Both the position numbers and the translations under genes were made by a program. The notes under the pieces were generated by a model. The model made no database searches and was not told the origin of the DNA. It saw only the letters and a list, made by a program, of their open reading frames with translations. Positions 1-5,333 of a stretch of DNA of 10,316 bases are shown piece by piece. Within the stretch, counting starts at the first letter, position 1. The number at the start of each line of letters is the position of its first letter. The stretch lies in assembly GCA_003229915.1 (NCBI GenBank), contig QIGA01000012.1, forward strand, positions 1 through 10,316, given 5' to 3'. Origin of the DNA: Chloroflexota bacterium (GTDB taxonomy: Bacteria > Chloroflexota > Dehalococcoidia > SZUA-161).

Positions 1-97
1 CAAGCTAGGTAGCCCCCCTGCACATCTATACGGGGAAACCCTGAGCACTAATCCCTAAACTCAAAACACATTCAAACCCAAGGCCAAATGCCCACCA

Positions 98-156
98 GTA
101 GCGTCGTGACAGGAGTCACGACACAGCATCCGTTGCCACAGGAATAGCAACGCTAC
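98..156. other. Branched inverted-repeat structure (possible structured RNA or cruciform)
   Basis: Three sets of complementary arms nest here. GTAGC (98-102) pairs with GCTAC (152-156). Inside, GTCGTGAC (103-110) pairs with GTCACGAC (115-122) around a 4-nt AGGA loop, and GTTGC (132-136) pairs with GCAAC (147-151) around a 10-nt loop. Together they can fold as a three-way junction, and both hairpin loops contain AGGA within ACAGGA (109-114 and 138-143). No T-run follows, so an intrinsic terminator is unlikely. It could be a small RNA, a nicking/transfer origin or a protein-binding site. The pairing is seen directly; the function is unknown. Confidence 0.4.
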
Positions 157-242
157 GTTTGCCGATAGTGCCTCAGATTGCTTGATCGTCGTCCCTGCGC
201 AAATGCCAACGCATTTTACACAGGCGCCTTAGTTGACAAGCA

Positions 243-251
243 TGCTATAAT
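243..251 (+). promoter_or_regulatory. Extended -10 promoter of parA
   Basis: TGC followed by a perfect TATAAT (246-251) forms an extended -10 element (TGnTATAAT), which can work without a good -35. The predicted transcription start is near 258, inside the 8-bp repeat array at 254-285. A TTGACA at 233-238 lies only 7 bp upstream of the TATAAT, so it cannot be its normal -35 partner. Confidence 0.6.
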
Positions 252-253
252 CT

Positions 254-285
254 AGCTGGTAAAACAGTATACCAGTATACCAGTG
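254..285. promoter_or_regulatory. Four contiguous 8-bp repeats: likely operator/centromere of the ParA-RHH cassette
   Basis: Four abutting octamers fill this stretch. AGCTGGTA (254-261) is the reverse complement of TACCAGCT. It is followed by AAACAGTA (262-269), TACCAGTA (270-277) and TACCAGTG (278-285). The array starts just after the -10 box and covers the predicted transcription start and leader. The same octamer recurs at 93-100, 1125-1148 and 1453-1468. RHH partition proteins of the omega/ParG type are known to bind short tandem repeats with 7- or 8-bp steps and to repress their own operon, so the RHH protein at 1043-1372 is the obvious candidate binder. The repeats are seen directly; the binding is inferred. 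Confidence 0.65.
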
Positions 286-297
286 AAAGGTGGGCAC

Positions 298-1068
298 ATG
301 GCCAGGGTAATCGCTATCGCCAACCAGAAGGGTGGAGTAGGCAAGACCACTACCACCATATCCCTCGGAGCTGCGCTAAGTGAGCTCGGTGCCCGCGTCC
401 TGCTGGTGGACATGGACTCTCAGGGCACGCTGTCCATAGCTTTGGGCGTGCGGGGAATAAAGAAGACCATCTACGATGTCCTCCGCGACGTGGAATTGGG
501 CATGGAGGACATCCTTATCTCCACGGCTACCAAGTGTGAGCTGGCCCCGAGCAACATCCATCTCGCGGGCGCCGAGGTAGAACTCCTCAACGAGCCCGGC
601 AGGGAGTTCATTCTGAAAGGCAAGCTGGCTTCGGTCGACAGGATGTTCGATTTCATCCTTCTCGACTGCCCTCCTTCCCTGGGGGTGCTGACGCTCAATG
701 CCTTCACTGCCGCCGGCGAGGTCCTGATTCCAGTTCAGGCGCACTATCTCGCCTTTCGAGGCATGCAGCAGTTGCTCACCACCATATCCAAGGTCAAGGG
801 GCGACTTAACCCCGGCCTCGATGTGCTGGGGATACTGCCCACCTTCTACGATAGGCGCACTCGGCACTCCCGGGAGGTCGCGGAGCAGCTCAGGGAGCAT
901 GACGGATATAAGGTAATCAACATACCCATTCCAGCCACGATAAAATTCGCTGATACCACGACGGCGGGTGAGTCCATTCTGACATACAGCAGCTCCTCCC
1001 CCGCCGCGGATGCCTACCGCAAGCTAGCAAGAGAGGTGCTCAATGGCAAAGCGAGTAAGCGTGGGTAG
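298..1068 (+). CDS. parA: ParA/Soj-family partition ATPase
   Basis: A 256-residue P-loop ATPase of the ParA/MinD superfamily. Such proteins bind DNA non-specifically as ATP-bound dimers and move or position plasmid or chromosome partition complexes. The deviant Walker A motif is KGGVGKTT (residues 11-18, signature Lys11), the A' motif is DMDSQGT with Asp40, and Walker B ends at Asp123 in FILLDCPPS. The C-terminal stretch around 208-226 (IPIPATIKFADTTTAGESI) is typical of Soj-like ParA. There is no N-terminal DNA-binding domain, so it resembles the short type Ib class, which usually pairs with a small RHH partner; such a gene overlaps its 3' end by 26 nt. An in-frame GTG at 283 would add five residues, but the ATG at 298 follows the AAAGGTGGG stretch (286-294) and puts the ATPase fold at residue 3. 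A plasmid or mobile-element origin is possible; no replication gene is visible. Confidence 0.92.
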   Translation: MARVIAIANQKGGVGKTTTTISLGAALSELGARVLLVDMDSQGTLSIALGVRGIKKTIYDVLRDVELGMEDILISTATKCELAPSNIHLAGAEVELLNEPGREFILKGKLASVDRMFDFILLDCPPSLGVLTLNAFTAAGEVLIPVQAHYLAFRGMQQLLTTISKVKGRLNPGLDVLGILPTFYDRRTRHSREVAEQLREHDGYKVINIPIPATIKFADTTTAGESILTYSSSSPAADAYRKLAREVLNGKASKRG

Positions 1069-1372
1069 ACGCATCGCTGACGATATAACGCCAAAGAAGG
1101 GATTTGATGCCCTGTTCAGCAATACACCAGTACACCAGCCTACCAGCACAACAGCCAATACGAAAAAGTACGAAAAGGGCACCTTCTACTTCGATCCCGA
1201 TGATCTGGCGCAATTGGAGAAAGTGTGGCTTCAGCTTATGAGTCAGGGAATCAGGTGCAACAAGTCGGAGATAGCCAGTATCCTGCTCAGCGCTGGCCTT
1301 GAGGAACACGAGCGTAACCCCGCGAACAGCCCGCTCTCCCAAAGACTAACCGGTAAGCGCCGCCGAAGCTAA
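1043..1372 (+). CDS. Small ribbon-helix-helix protein, probable ParB-like partner of ParA
   Basis: A 109-residue basic protein. Residues 46-51 (GTFYFD) look like the DNA-contacting beta strand of an RHH fold, followed by helix A (about 52-67) and, after a turn, helix B (NKSEIASILLSAGLEEH, 73-89). The first 40 residues are polar and Arg/Lys-rich (VGRR at 7-10). In ParG/omega-type partners such a mobile tail stimulates the ParA ATPase through an arginine. It ends in a basic tail (GKRRRS). The ATG at 1043 has GAGAGG (1031-1036) six bases upstream, and the gene overlaps parA by 26 nt, so the two are probably co-translated. Three 8-bp repeats lie inside the gene (1125-1148), in the linker between tail and RHH domain. 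Centromere binding and autoregulation are inferred from context; an antitoxin-like RHH regulator is the alternative, but no toxin gene is adjacent. Confidence 0.8.
   Translation: MAKRVSVGRRIADDITPKKGFDALFSNTPVHQPTSTTANTKKYEKGTFYFDPDDLAQLEKVWLQLMSQGIRCNKSEIASILLSAGLEEHERNPANSPLSQRLTGKRRRS
1125..1148 (+). repeat. Three contiguous 8-bp repeats inside the RHH gene
   Basis: CACCAGTA (1125-1132), CACCAGCC (1133-1140) and TACCAGCA (1141-1148) abut exactly, so ACCAG recurs every 8 bases (1126, 1134, 1142). Eight is not a multiple of three, so the period cannot come from a repeated peptide (the encoded residues are roughly TPVHQPTST). This points to a DNA-level signal, matching the arrays before and after the cassette. 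Confidence 0.6.
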
Positions 1373-1483
1373 CCAACCATCCAGCGGGCACTATGCCCGG
1401 CCTCGATGGCTGTCGATAGACCCTTCAATAAGCTTTATACCCAACACCGTTGTACCAGTGTACTGGTAAAAAATTCGAAGCCG
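1373..1483. other. Spacer between the partition cassette and the convergent DUF2851 gene
   Basis: A short non-coding stretch. CGGGC (1385-1389) and GCCCG (1395-1399) form a 5-bp stem without a following T-run, so it is at best a weak terminator. The only other marked element is the inverted octamer pair at 1453-1468. Confidence 0.4.
1453..1468. promoter_or_regulatory. Inverted pair of the 8-bp repeat downstream of the cassette
   Basis: TACCAGTG (1453-1460) is directly followed by TACTGGTA (1461-1468), which is TACCAGTA on the other strand. The 7-bp arms TACCAGT/ACTGGTA are perfect with a 2-bp spacer. It is the same octamer as in the parA leader, so the cassette is bracketed by sites for what is probably the same protein. 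Confidence 0.6.
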
Positions 1484-2794
1484 TTAACTCGCAAGTAGCC
1501 CAGGGGTTAGCCTCCGGGTTAAGGGACAACGGGCACACTCCCTCGGGCGACAAAAAGTCCTATCTATGTGGATCAACCCCTGTTGACGTTGCGCCGAATT
1601 CACCACTTTGGAGGCACTACTGCCCATCAGTAGCTTGCCAAGCTCACGTGTTATCCCGTACTCCCCTGCTTTGGGATAGCTTCGATAGAGCGCCCACACC
1701 CGCTGAGCCAGCTTTGTCTCAAAATTAGCTTCGGCCCAAGTCAACGTGAAAGGCAAGACAACGTTTATCACAATCTCCCGCGCTCTCCCCTGCCCTATCA
1801 GATTGCGCTCGCCCGCGGCACAGGGTTCAGGAGCTCCAACCATAAAGCTGTGTTCGAGCCGTTCCTTGCCGGGGTGAGCCTCAGTTACCGACTGTAGAAC
1901 ACCCTCAAAAAGCCCGATTTTTACAAAGCGGGCAAGTAGGTAGGCAGCGCCAACGAGGCGGCGCTCCGGATGGTTTTCCGGACGCACTCTGAAAACGCGC
2001 CAGCAGGATACGCCCATCGTCTCCCCATCACCCAGGCGGTTCCAGATTTGTTCCAGTCCCCCATCGGCATCTTCGAGCAATAACCCCGCTTTGCCCAGGA
2101 GCAGCGCCTTGAGTATCAGGATACGCTCTTGGGCAGGTTTGCCCCGACAAATGCCCTCCAGCACCGCCAGAGGTAGACGGCAAGCCAGCTCCTCGAAGGG
2201 TTCTTTGTTCTTCGTGTAGCCCAGGGCCCCCATTATGCCCCTGTACAGTGTCTGCGATGGCGGTTCATGGCCTATTCTGGACGCAAAGTAGTCTGCCTTA
2301 AGCCGAAATCGCTCCTCTCCAGCTTCATCCAACAATCTGCCTATCTCAATATCTCCCAGCCGCTGTCTGGCATCGAAGCAGGGTTCGCCAGGCACCATAG
2401 GAAGCTGAAGCTCGCGGCGGACCTCATCCAGTGAACACTCGATGCAGTCTCGCAGACTCAATGTGGGCACTGCCTTCCCACTCCGGAGCACCACCTCACC
2501 GTGCCCTTCCCACACGACTTGAAGGATAACCTCATCGTAGTTGGGGTCACGACCGTGGCCGTGACTTCTCCAGTCACTCGCCTTTGAGTGAAGCTCTATA
2601 TCTCCTCTCAGCACCTCGCCACAGGATATGGTGACGATAGCACCCACAAAATCAGGCCCCCTATCCTTGTTCTCCCTTCCTGGATAGATCACCTGGAGAG
2701 TCTCGCCAGAATCAGTGACCAGCTTTCCCGCCTCGACCAATTGCCTTTTCCATATCTGGACGAGAAGGCGCTCAGCTACCTCTACCTTACCCAC
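1484..2794 (-). CDS. DUF2851 family protein, function unknown
   Basis: A 436-residue protein matching the DUF2851 family as remembered. It starts with an ERLLVQIW segment (9-15), has a conserved block GPDF (46-49), GDIELHSKASDW (64-75), H78, H80 and D83, and ends in a C-terminal Cys cluster (FCRPRECARCPL; Cys415, Cys420, Cys423). The spacing of Asp48, Glu67 and the following basic/His residues recalls a PD-(D/E)XK nuclease core, but the usual ExK is ExH here, so a nuclease role is a guess. The start is the GTG at 2794: an in-frame TGA lies five codons upstream (2807-2809), and AGAGGG (2798-2803) sits close before the GTG. No signal peptide or membrane segment is visible, so it is probably cytoplasmic. 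It lies 73 nt downstream of the XRE regulator on the same strand and is probably co-transcribed with it. Confidence 0.82.
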   Translation of the reverse strand: MGKVEVAERLLVQIWKRQLVEAGKLVTDSGETLQVIYPGRENKDRGPDFVGAIVTISCGEVLRGDIELHSKASDWRSHGHGRDPNYDEVILQVVWEGHGEVVLRSGKAVPTLSLRDCIECSLDEVRRELQLPMVPGEPCFDARQRLGDIEIGRLLDEAGEERFRLKADYFASRIGHEPPSQTLYRGIMGALGYTKNKEPFEELACRLPLAVLEGICRGKPAQERILILKALLLGKAGLLLEDADGGLEQIWNRLGDGETMGVSCWRVFRVRPENHPERRLVGAAYLLARFVKIGLFEGVLQSVTEAHPGKERLEHSFMVGAPEPCAAGERNLIGQGRAREIVINVVLPFTLTWAEANFETKLAQRVWALYRSYPKAGEYGITRELGKLLMGSSASKVVNSAQRQQGLIHIDRTFCRPRECARCPLTRRLTPGLLAS

Positions 2795-2867
2795 GAACCC
2801 TCTTTTTCACGTTCGACCCACTCGCGGCGACACGTTGTCCCATCACAGATCAGGATCCCCTTCAGCC

Positions 2868-3098
2868 CTATTTCGTCGTATGCACCCGGTATCTGAAACC
2901 AGAACGCTCCGCTACCATGCTGAGTAGAGTGCTGGAGGTACCACGAGGCCTATATATCTCTGTTTCCCACTCGCTGATCGTCTGTTGGCGCGTCCCCAGC
3001 TCTTCAGCAAGCTCCTGCTGCGTCAGCTCCAGATGGGTTCTCAGCGCCCTGACACGCTCGCCGTCCCAATGGACAGCTTTTTGTTTCCGCGACTTCAT
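2868..3098 (-). CDS. Small XRE-family helix-turn-helix regulator
   Basis: A 76-residue protein that is essentially one Cro/C1-type DNA-binding domain. The helix-turn-helix is LTQQELAEELGTRQQTISEWE (residues 25-45), preceded by a basic N-terminus (MKSRKQK) and followed by a short helix and a basic tail. No effector domain is present. It is the first gene of a probable two-gene unit with the DUF2851 gene. The ATG at 3098 has no Shine-Dalgarno sequence and sits about where transcription is predicted to begin, so leaderless translation is likely. A perfect palindrome inside its own promoter (3107-3126) suggests autorepression. The fold is clear; the target and autoregulation are inferred. Confidence 0.85.
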   Translation of the reverse strand: MKSRKQKAVHWDGERVRALRTHLELTQQELAEELGTRQQTISEWETEIYRPRGTSSTLLSMVAERSGFRYRVHTTK

Positions 3099-3104
3099 GG
3101 CGGG

Positions 3105-3133
3105 ATTTTACACGTTTCCGTGTAAAGTGTCAA
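3105..3133 (-). promoter_or_regulatory. Promoter of the XRE gene with -35 TTGACA and -10 TAAAAT
   Basis: Read on the minus strand, a perfect TTGACA (3133-3128) is followed by a 17-nt spacer and TAAAAT (3110-3105), which matches 5 of 6 consensus bases. Only six bases (CCCGCC) separate the -10 from the ATG at 3098, so transcription should start at or next to the A of the start codon. Confidence 0.7.
3107..3126. promoter_or_regulatory. Palindromic operator inside the XRE promoter
   Basis: TTTACACG (3107-3114) and CGTGTAAA (3119-3126) are perfect 8-bp arms around a 4-bp centre. The palindrome fills nearly the whole -35/-10 spacer and overlaps the -10, a position where a bound dimer would block RNA polymerase. 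The XRE protein encoded immediately downstream is the natural candidate to bind it. Confidence 0.65.
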
Positions 3134-3242
3134 TGCCCCATAACAGAAAGACTTGGTCCCGCAAGCCCCAGTCCAATACCCCAAAGGCCAGGACTATACC
3201 AATGATTTGTGTCCAATTGAAGAAAATGGCCCAGAATGGGTA

Positions 3243-3275
3243 GGACTGCGGACTGTTTTGAGGGAAACAGTCCGC
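3243..3275. promoter_or_regulatory. Upstream GGACTGT-type inverted repeat with an extra half-site
   Basis: GCGGACTGTTT (3248-3258) and AAACAGTCCGC (3265-3275) are perfect 11-bp arms around a 6-nt loop. An extra GGACTG lies at 3243-3248, 7 bp upstream of the one at 3250, as a direct repeat. It could act as a hairpin in RNA, but the recurrence of the same half-site around the nearby promoter favours protein binding. It lies about 85 bp upstream of the promoter-embedded site. Confidence 0.55.
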
Positions 3276-3339
3276 GGCTCACCATATAGCACGGTCTGTC
3301 TTCCGCCGGGCATCCTCCCCGAATTGTACCGTTATTTGC

Positions 3340-3355
3340 GGACTGTTGACAGTCC
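3340..3355. promoter_or_regulatory. GGACTGT-type palindrome overlapping the -35 box
   Basis: GGACTGT (3340-3346), a 2-bp centre, then ACAGTCC (3349-3355). The -35 TTGACA (3346-3351) lies in its middle, so a bound protein would exclude RNA polymerase. Confidence 0.65.
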
Positions 3356-3375
3356 TGCCATTTTTGTGTTATAAT
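3346..3375 (+). promoter_or_regulatory. Consensus promoter of the DUF5343-like gene
   Basis: A perfect TTGACA (3346-3351) and a perfect TATAAT (3370-3375) are separated by 18 bp. The start of transcription is expected near 3382, giving a leader of about 50 nt. A promoter this strong flanked by operators suggests a gene normally held silent by a repressor. Confidence 0.8.
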
Positions 3376-3383
3376 TGCGCTAA

Positions 3384-3404
3384 AGGACTGTATAGTACAG
3401 TCCT
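3384..3404. promoter_or_regulatory. GGACTGT-type palindrome over the transcription start/leader
   Basis: AGGACTGTA (3384-3392), TAG, then TACAGTCCT (3396-3404): perfect 9-bp arms with a 3-bp centre. It lies about +3 to +23 relative to the predicted start. It contains the same GGACTGT/ACAGTCC half-sites as the two upstream repeats, but with a different half-site spacing. Confidence 0.65.
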
Positions 3405-3431
3405 AAACAGGAAAGTCCAGAGGAGAATGCG

Positions 3432-4109
3432 ATGGCTGCCCGAGATCGCGACCTAGAAGGCCGAGGGTTGATTCCCCCTTACGGTCCAACAAGGGGAACC
3501 CTCCAGTCTCTGCAACTACTTCGTAGGACAACGCCACCCCGAATCGATAGCGATTTTCTTCGCGTGAACAAGATTGCGCCGGGAAACGAGTATAAGGTAG
3601 TGGGCGCGTTGAGGTTCCTAGGGCTGATAGACGATGACAGTAGGCCTACAGACAGTAGTCGCCTGCTCAAAACAAAGGGGGCTACCTACACCCTCGCCCT
3701 CCAAGAAATAGTCCGCAATGCCTACTCAGGCGTATTCCACAGGATGAAGCCGAAAGAGATAACCAGAGACGGAATCTACAACTACTTTGTCACTGAGGGC
3801 GGTCTGGGTGCCGAGATGGCGACTAAAGCTACTCGCTTCCTGATCAGGCTGTGCCGGCTGGCTGAGATCGAGATCGCCCCCGATGATGCACAGCCGTCAC
3901 ACCGTGGCAAAAGAAGGGCCCGCTCGCAGCGGCAGATTTACCGCCAATCCCAAGCTGAGGCTGCAACTGGAGATAATGGCCAGACGGGACTCCCCCCCTT
4001 CCCCTTTGTTATCGCCCTGACCCCTGAAACGGCGGCGATGGACGTCGACCAGTTGACCGATTTCTTCCGCAAGCTGAGAACCGCTCTCGAACAGTCCCTC
4101 ACCGGTTGA
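3432..4109 (+). CDS. DUF5343-like protein of unknown function
   Basis: A 225-residue protein that resembles DUF5343 proteins from memory. It has an N-terminal segment with PPY (15-17), a PPRIDSDFLRV stretch (35-45), and a winged-helix-like block ending in GALRFLGLID (58-67) followed by DDSRPTDSSRLL (68-79). A middle helical region with TKATRFLIRLCRLAEIE (131-147) comes next. A basic, probably disordered linker (154-185) leads to a C-terminal strand and helix (FVIALTPETA, then DVDQLTDFFRKLRTALEQSL). The ATG at 3432 follows AGGAG (3421-3425) with a 6-nt gap. It has its own strong promoter flanked by inverted repeats, so it is probably tightly regulated; whether it or another protein binds them is unknown. 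It ends 56 nt before the dprA start. Family assignment is fair; function is not known. Confidence 0.7.
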   Translation: MAARDRDLEGRGLIPPYGPTRGTLQSLQLLRRTTPPRIDSDFLRVNKIAPGNEYKVVGALRFLGLIDDDSRPTDSSRLLKTKGATYTLALQEIVRNAYSGVFHRMKPKEITRDGIYNYFVTEGGLGAEMATKATRFLIRLCRLAEIEIAPDDAQPSHRGKRRARSQRQIYRQSQAEAATGDNGQTGLPPFPFVIALTPETAAMDVDQLTDFFRKLRTALEQSLTG

Positions 4110-4115
4110 CGCTGA

Positions 4116-4145
4116 TTGCCTTCCCAACTCAGAGTATGCTACAAT
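4116..4145 (+). promoter_or_regulatory. Possible dprA promoter
   Basis: TTGCCT (4116-4121, 4 of 6 consensus bases), an 18-bp spacer, and TACAAT (4140-4145) preceded by TG at 4137-4138, which makes an extended -10. It lies in the 56-bp gap between the DUF5343-like gene and dprA and would let dprA be expressed independently of the regulated gene upstream. Confidence 0.45.
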
Positions 4146-4165
4146 GTCTCGGCTGCGAGGCTGAG

Positions 4166-5254
4166 ATGTCAGACCTGAAATACTGGGTAGGATTCAACCG
4201 GATACAAGGCATCGGTCGTGTCAGGTTTTCCCAGCTTGAGAGCTATTTCGGCAACCTCGAGCAGGCCTGGCATGCTGGCCCTTCAGAGCTCAAAGCTGCA
4301 GGACTGGATGCCAGAACCATTAAGTCCATCATCGACTCACGCCACAAGATATCCCCCGATGCTGAGCTGGAGATGATGGAGCGTCACCGGGTCAAGGCGC
4401 TCACCTGGAATGACCCCGCATTCCCCGCCAGGCTAAAGGAAATCTACGACGTCCCTCCCCTACTCTACGTCAGGGGGTCTCTCGTGCCTGAAGATGAGTG
4501 GGAGATAGCAGTCGTTGGCACTCGGCGAGCTACAGTATACGGGCGGCAGGTAACCGAGCGCCTGGTGGCCGACCTGGTCCACAATAGAATCACCATTGTC
4601 AGCGGACTTGCCCACGGGATCGATTCCGTGGCACACCGCACCGCTCTGGATGCCGGTGGCCGCACTATCGCCATCCTCGGCTGCGGTCTCGATCTGGTCT
4701 ACCCTGCGGAAAACACGAAAATGGCACAGGCGATCATAGGGCAAGGAGCGCTGATCAGCGAGCATCCCCTGGGAACCAAACCCAAGGCAGAGCACTTCCC
4801 CCGCCGCAATCGCATCATGTCCGGACTTAGCCTCGGGGTGGTAGTAGCCGAGGCCGATGAAGGCAGCGGGGCCCTGATTACGGCACACCTCGCCCTAGAG
4901 CAGAATCGCGAGGTCTTTGCCATTCCGGGAAGTATTCTGTCGCCAGCAAGCCGCGGCACTAACCGGCTGATCCAGGACGGAGCGAAACTGGTGAGGAACG
5001 CCCAGGACATTCTCGAGGAGCTGAATCTGACCATGATACCGCGACAGATCGAGATGAGAGAAATCACACCAGCAGACGAGACCGAGTCGCTGCTGCTCAG
5101 GCATCTCCGCCCCGAGCCAACTCACATCGACGAGGTCTGCCGCCGCTCGCAACTCCCCATAGCCACCGTCTCCAGCACCCTGGCAATGATGGAACTCAAA
5201 GGCATGATACGCCAACTGGCAGGTATGAACTATACCCTTGCCCGCGTGGACTGA
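4166..5254 (+). CDS. dprA: DNA-processing protein DprA
   Basis: DprA (also called Smf) binds incoming single-stranded DNA during natural transformation and loads RecA. The 362-residue protein has an N-terminal helix-hairpin-helix region (NRIQGIGRVRFSQL, 11-24) and a Rossmann-like DprA domain with GTRR (118-121), SGLAHGID (146-153), FPRRNRIMSG (211-220) and GSGALITA (233-240). A C-terminal winged-helix-like part (about 305-358) follows. The open frame extends back to a TTG at 4106 inside the previous gene. The ATG at 4166, preceded by GAGG (4157-4160) with a 5-nt gap and starting MSDLKYWVGF as in related proteins, is the better start. It converges with the zinc-ribbon gene (79-nt gap). All expected motifs are intact; whether the host is naturally competent cannot be told from this gene alone. 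Confidence 0.93.
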   Translation: MSDLKYWVGFNRIQGIGRVRFSQLESYFGNLEQAWHAGPSELKAAGLDARTIKSIIDSRHKISPDAELEMMERHRVKALTWNDPAFPARLKEIYDVPPLLYVRGSLVPEDEWEIAVVGTRRATVYGRQVTERLVADLVHNRITIVSGLAHGIDSVAHRTALDAGGRTIAILGCGLDLVYPAENTKMAQAIIGQGALISEHPLGTKPKAEHFPRRNRIMSGLSLGVVVAEADEGSGALITAHLALEQNREVFAIPGSILSPASRGTNRLIQDGAKLVRNAQDILEELNLTMIPRQIEMREITPADETESLLLRHLRPEPTHIDEVCRRSQLPIATVSSTLAMMELKGMIRQLAGMNYTLARVD

Positions 5255-5333
5255 AATCCCGTGGCTGAGACAAAAGCGTACGTCGCTGAGAAGCCAGAGT
5301 ACTCCCTAGCCCGTTGATTGTAAGTCCTCTGCT

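Larger units (their letters stand above)
1..253. other. Non-coding leader region upstream of the partition cassette
   Basis: No convincing coding sequence is visible on either strand. The stretch holds one isolated copy of the 8-bp repeat of the downstream cassette (CACCAGTA, 93-100), a cluster of inverted repeats (98-156, annotated separately) and the parA promoter near its right end. Nothing else was recognised in 1-92 or 157-230. Whatever gene lies to the left ends before the window. Confidence 0.6.
3127..3431. other. Divergent intergenic region rich in regulatory repeats
   Basis: No credible gene. The left end carries the XRE promoter. From 3243 rightward the sequence is dominated by GGACTGT/ACAGTCC half-sites, the DUF5343-like gene promoter and its leader. 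Between about 3134 and 3242 nothing definite is seen. Confidence 0.5.

Noticed and set aside
233..251. TTGACA (233-238) plus TATAAT (246-251) as one promoter
   Set aside because: They are only 7 bp apart, far from the required 16-18 bp. The extended -10 reading is preferred.
1385..1399. Rho-independent terminator after the RHH gene
   Set aside because: Only a 5-bp stem and no T-run on either side.
1450..1728. Plus-strand reading frame of 92 codons
   Set aside because: It is antisense to the conserved C-terminal end of the DUF2851 gene and starts at the repeat pair; no protein family features.
2917..3374. Plus-strand reading frames across the XRE gene and intergenic region (2917-3243, 3153-3374)
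   Set aside because: They run antisense to a clear HTH gene and across promoters and operators, with no recognisable domain or ribosome site.
3384..3404. LexA/SOS box
   Set aside because: CTGT and ACAG are 5 bp apart, not the 8 bp of the E. coli box, and the arms extend to AGGACTGTA. The repeated GGACTGT half-site points to another regulator.
4106..4165. Longer dprA starting at TTG 4106
   Set aside because: The added 20 residues lie over the likely promoter and have no family resemblance. The ATG at 4166 has a good ribosome site and the usual N-terminus.
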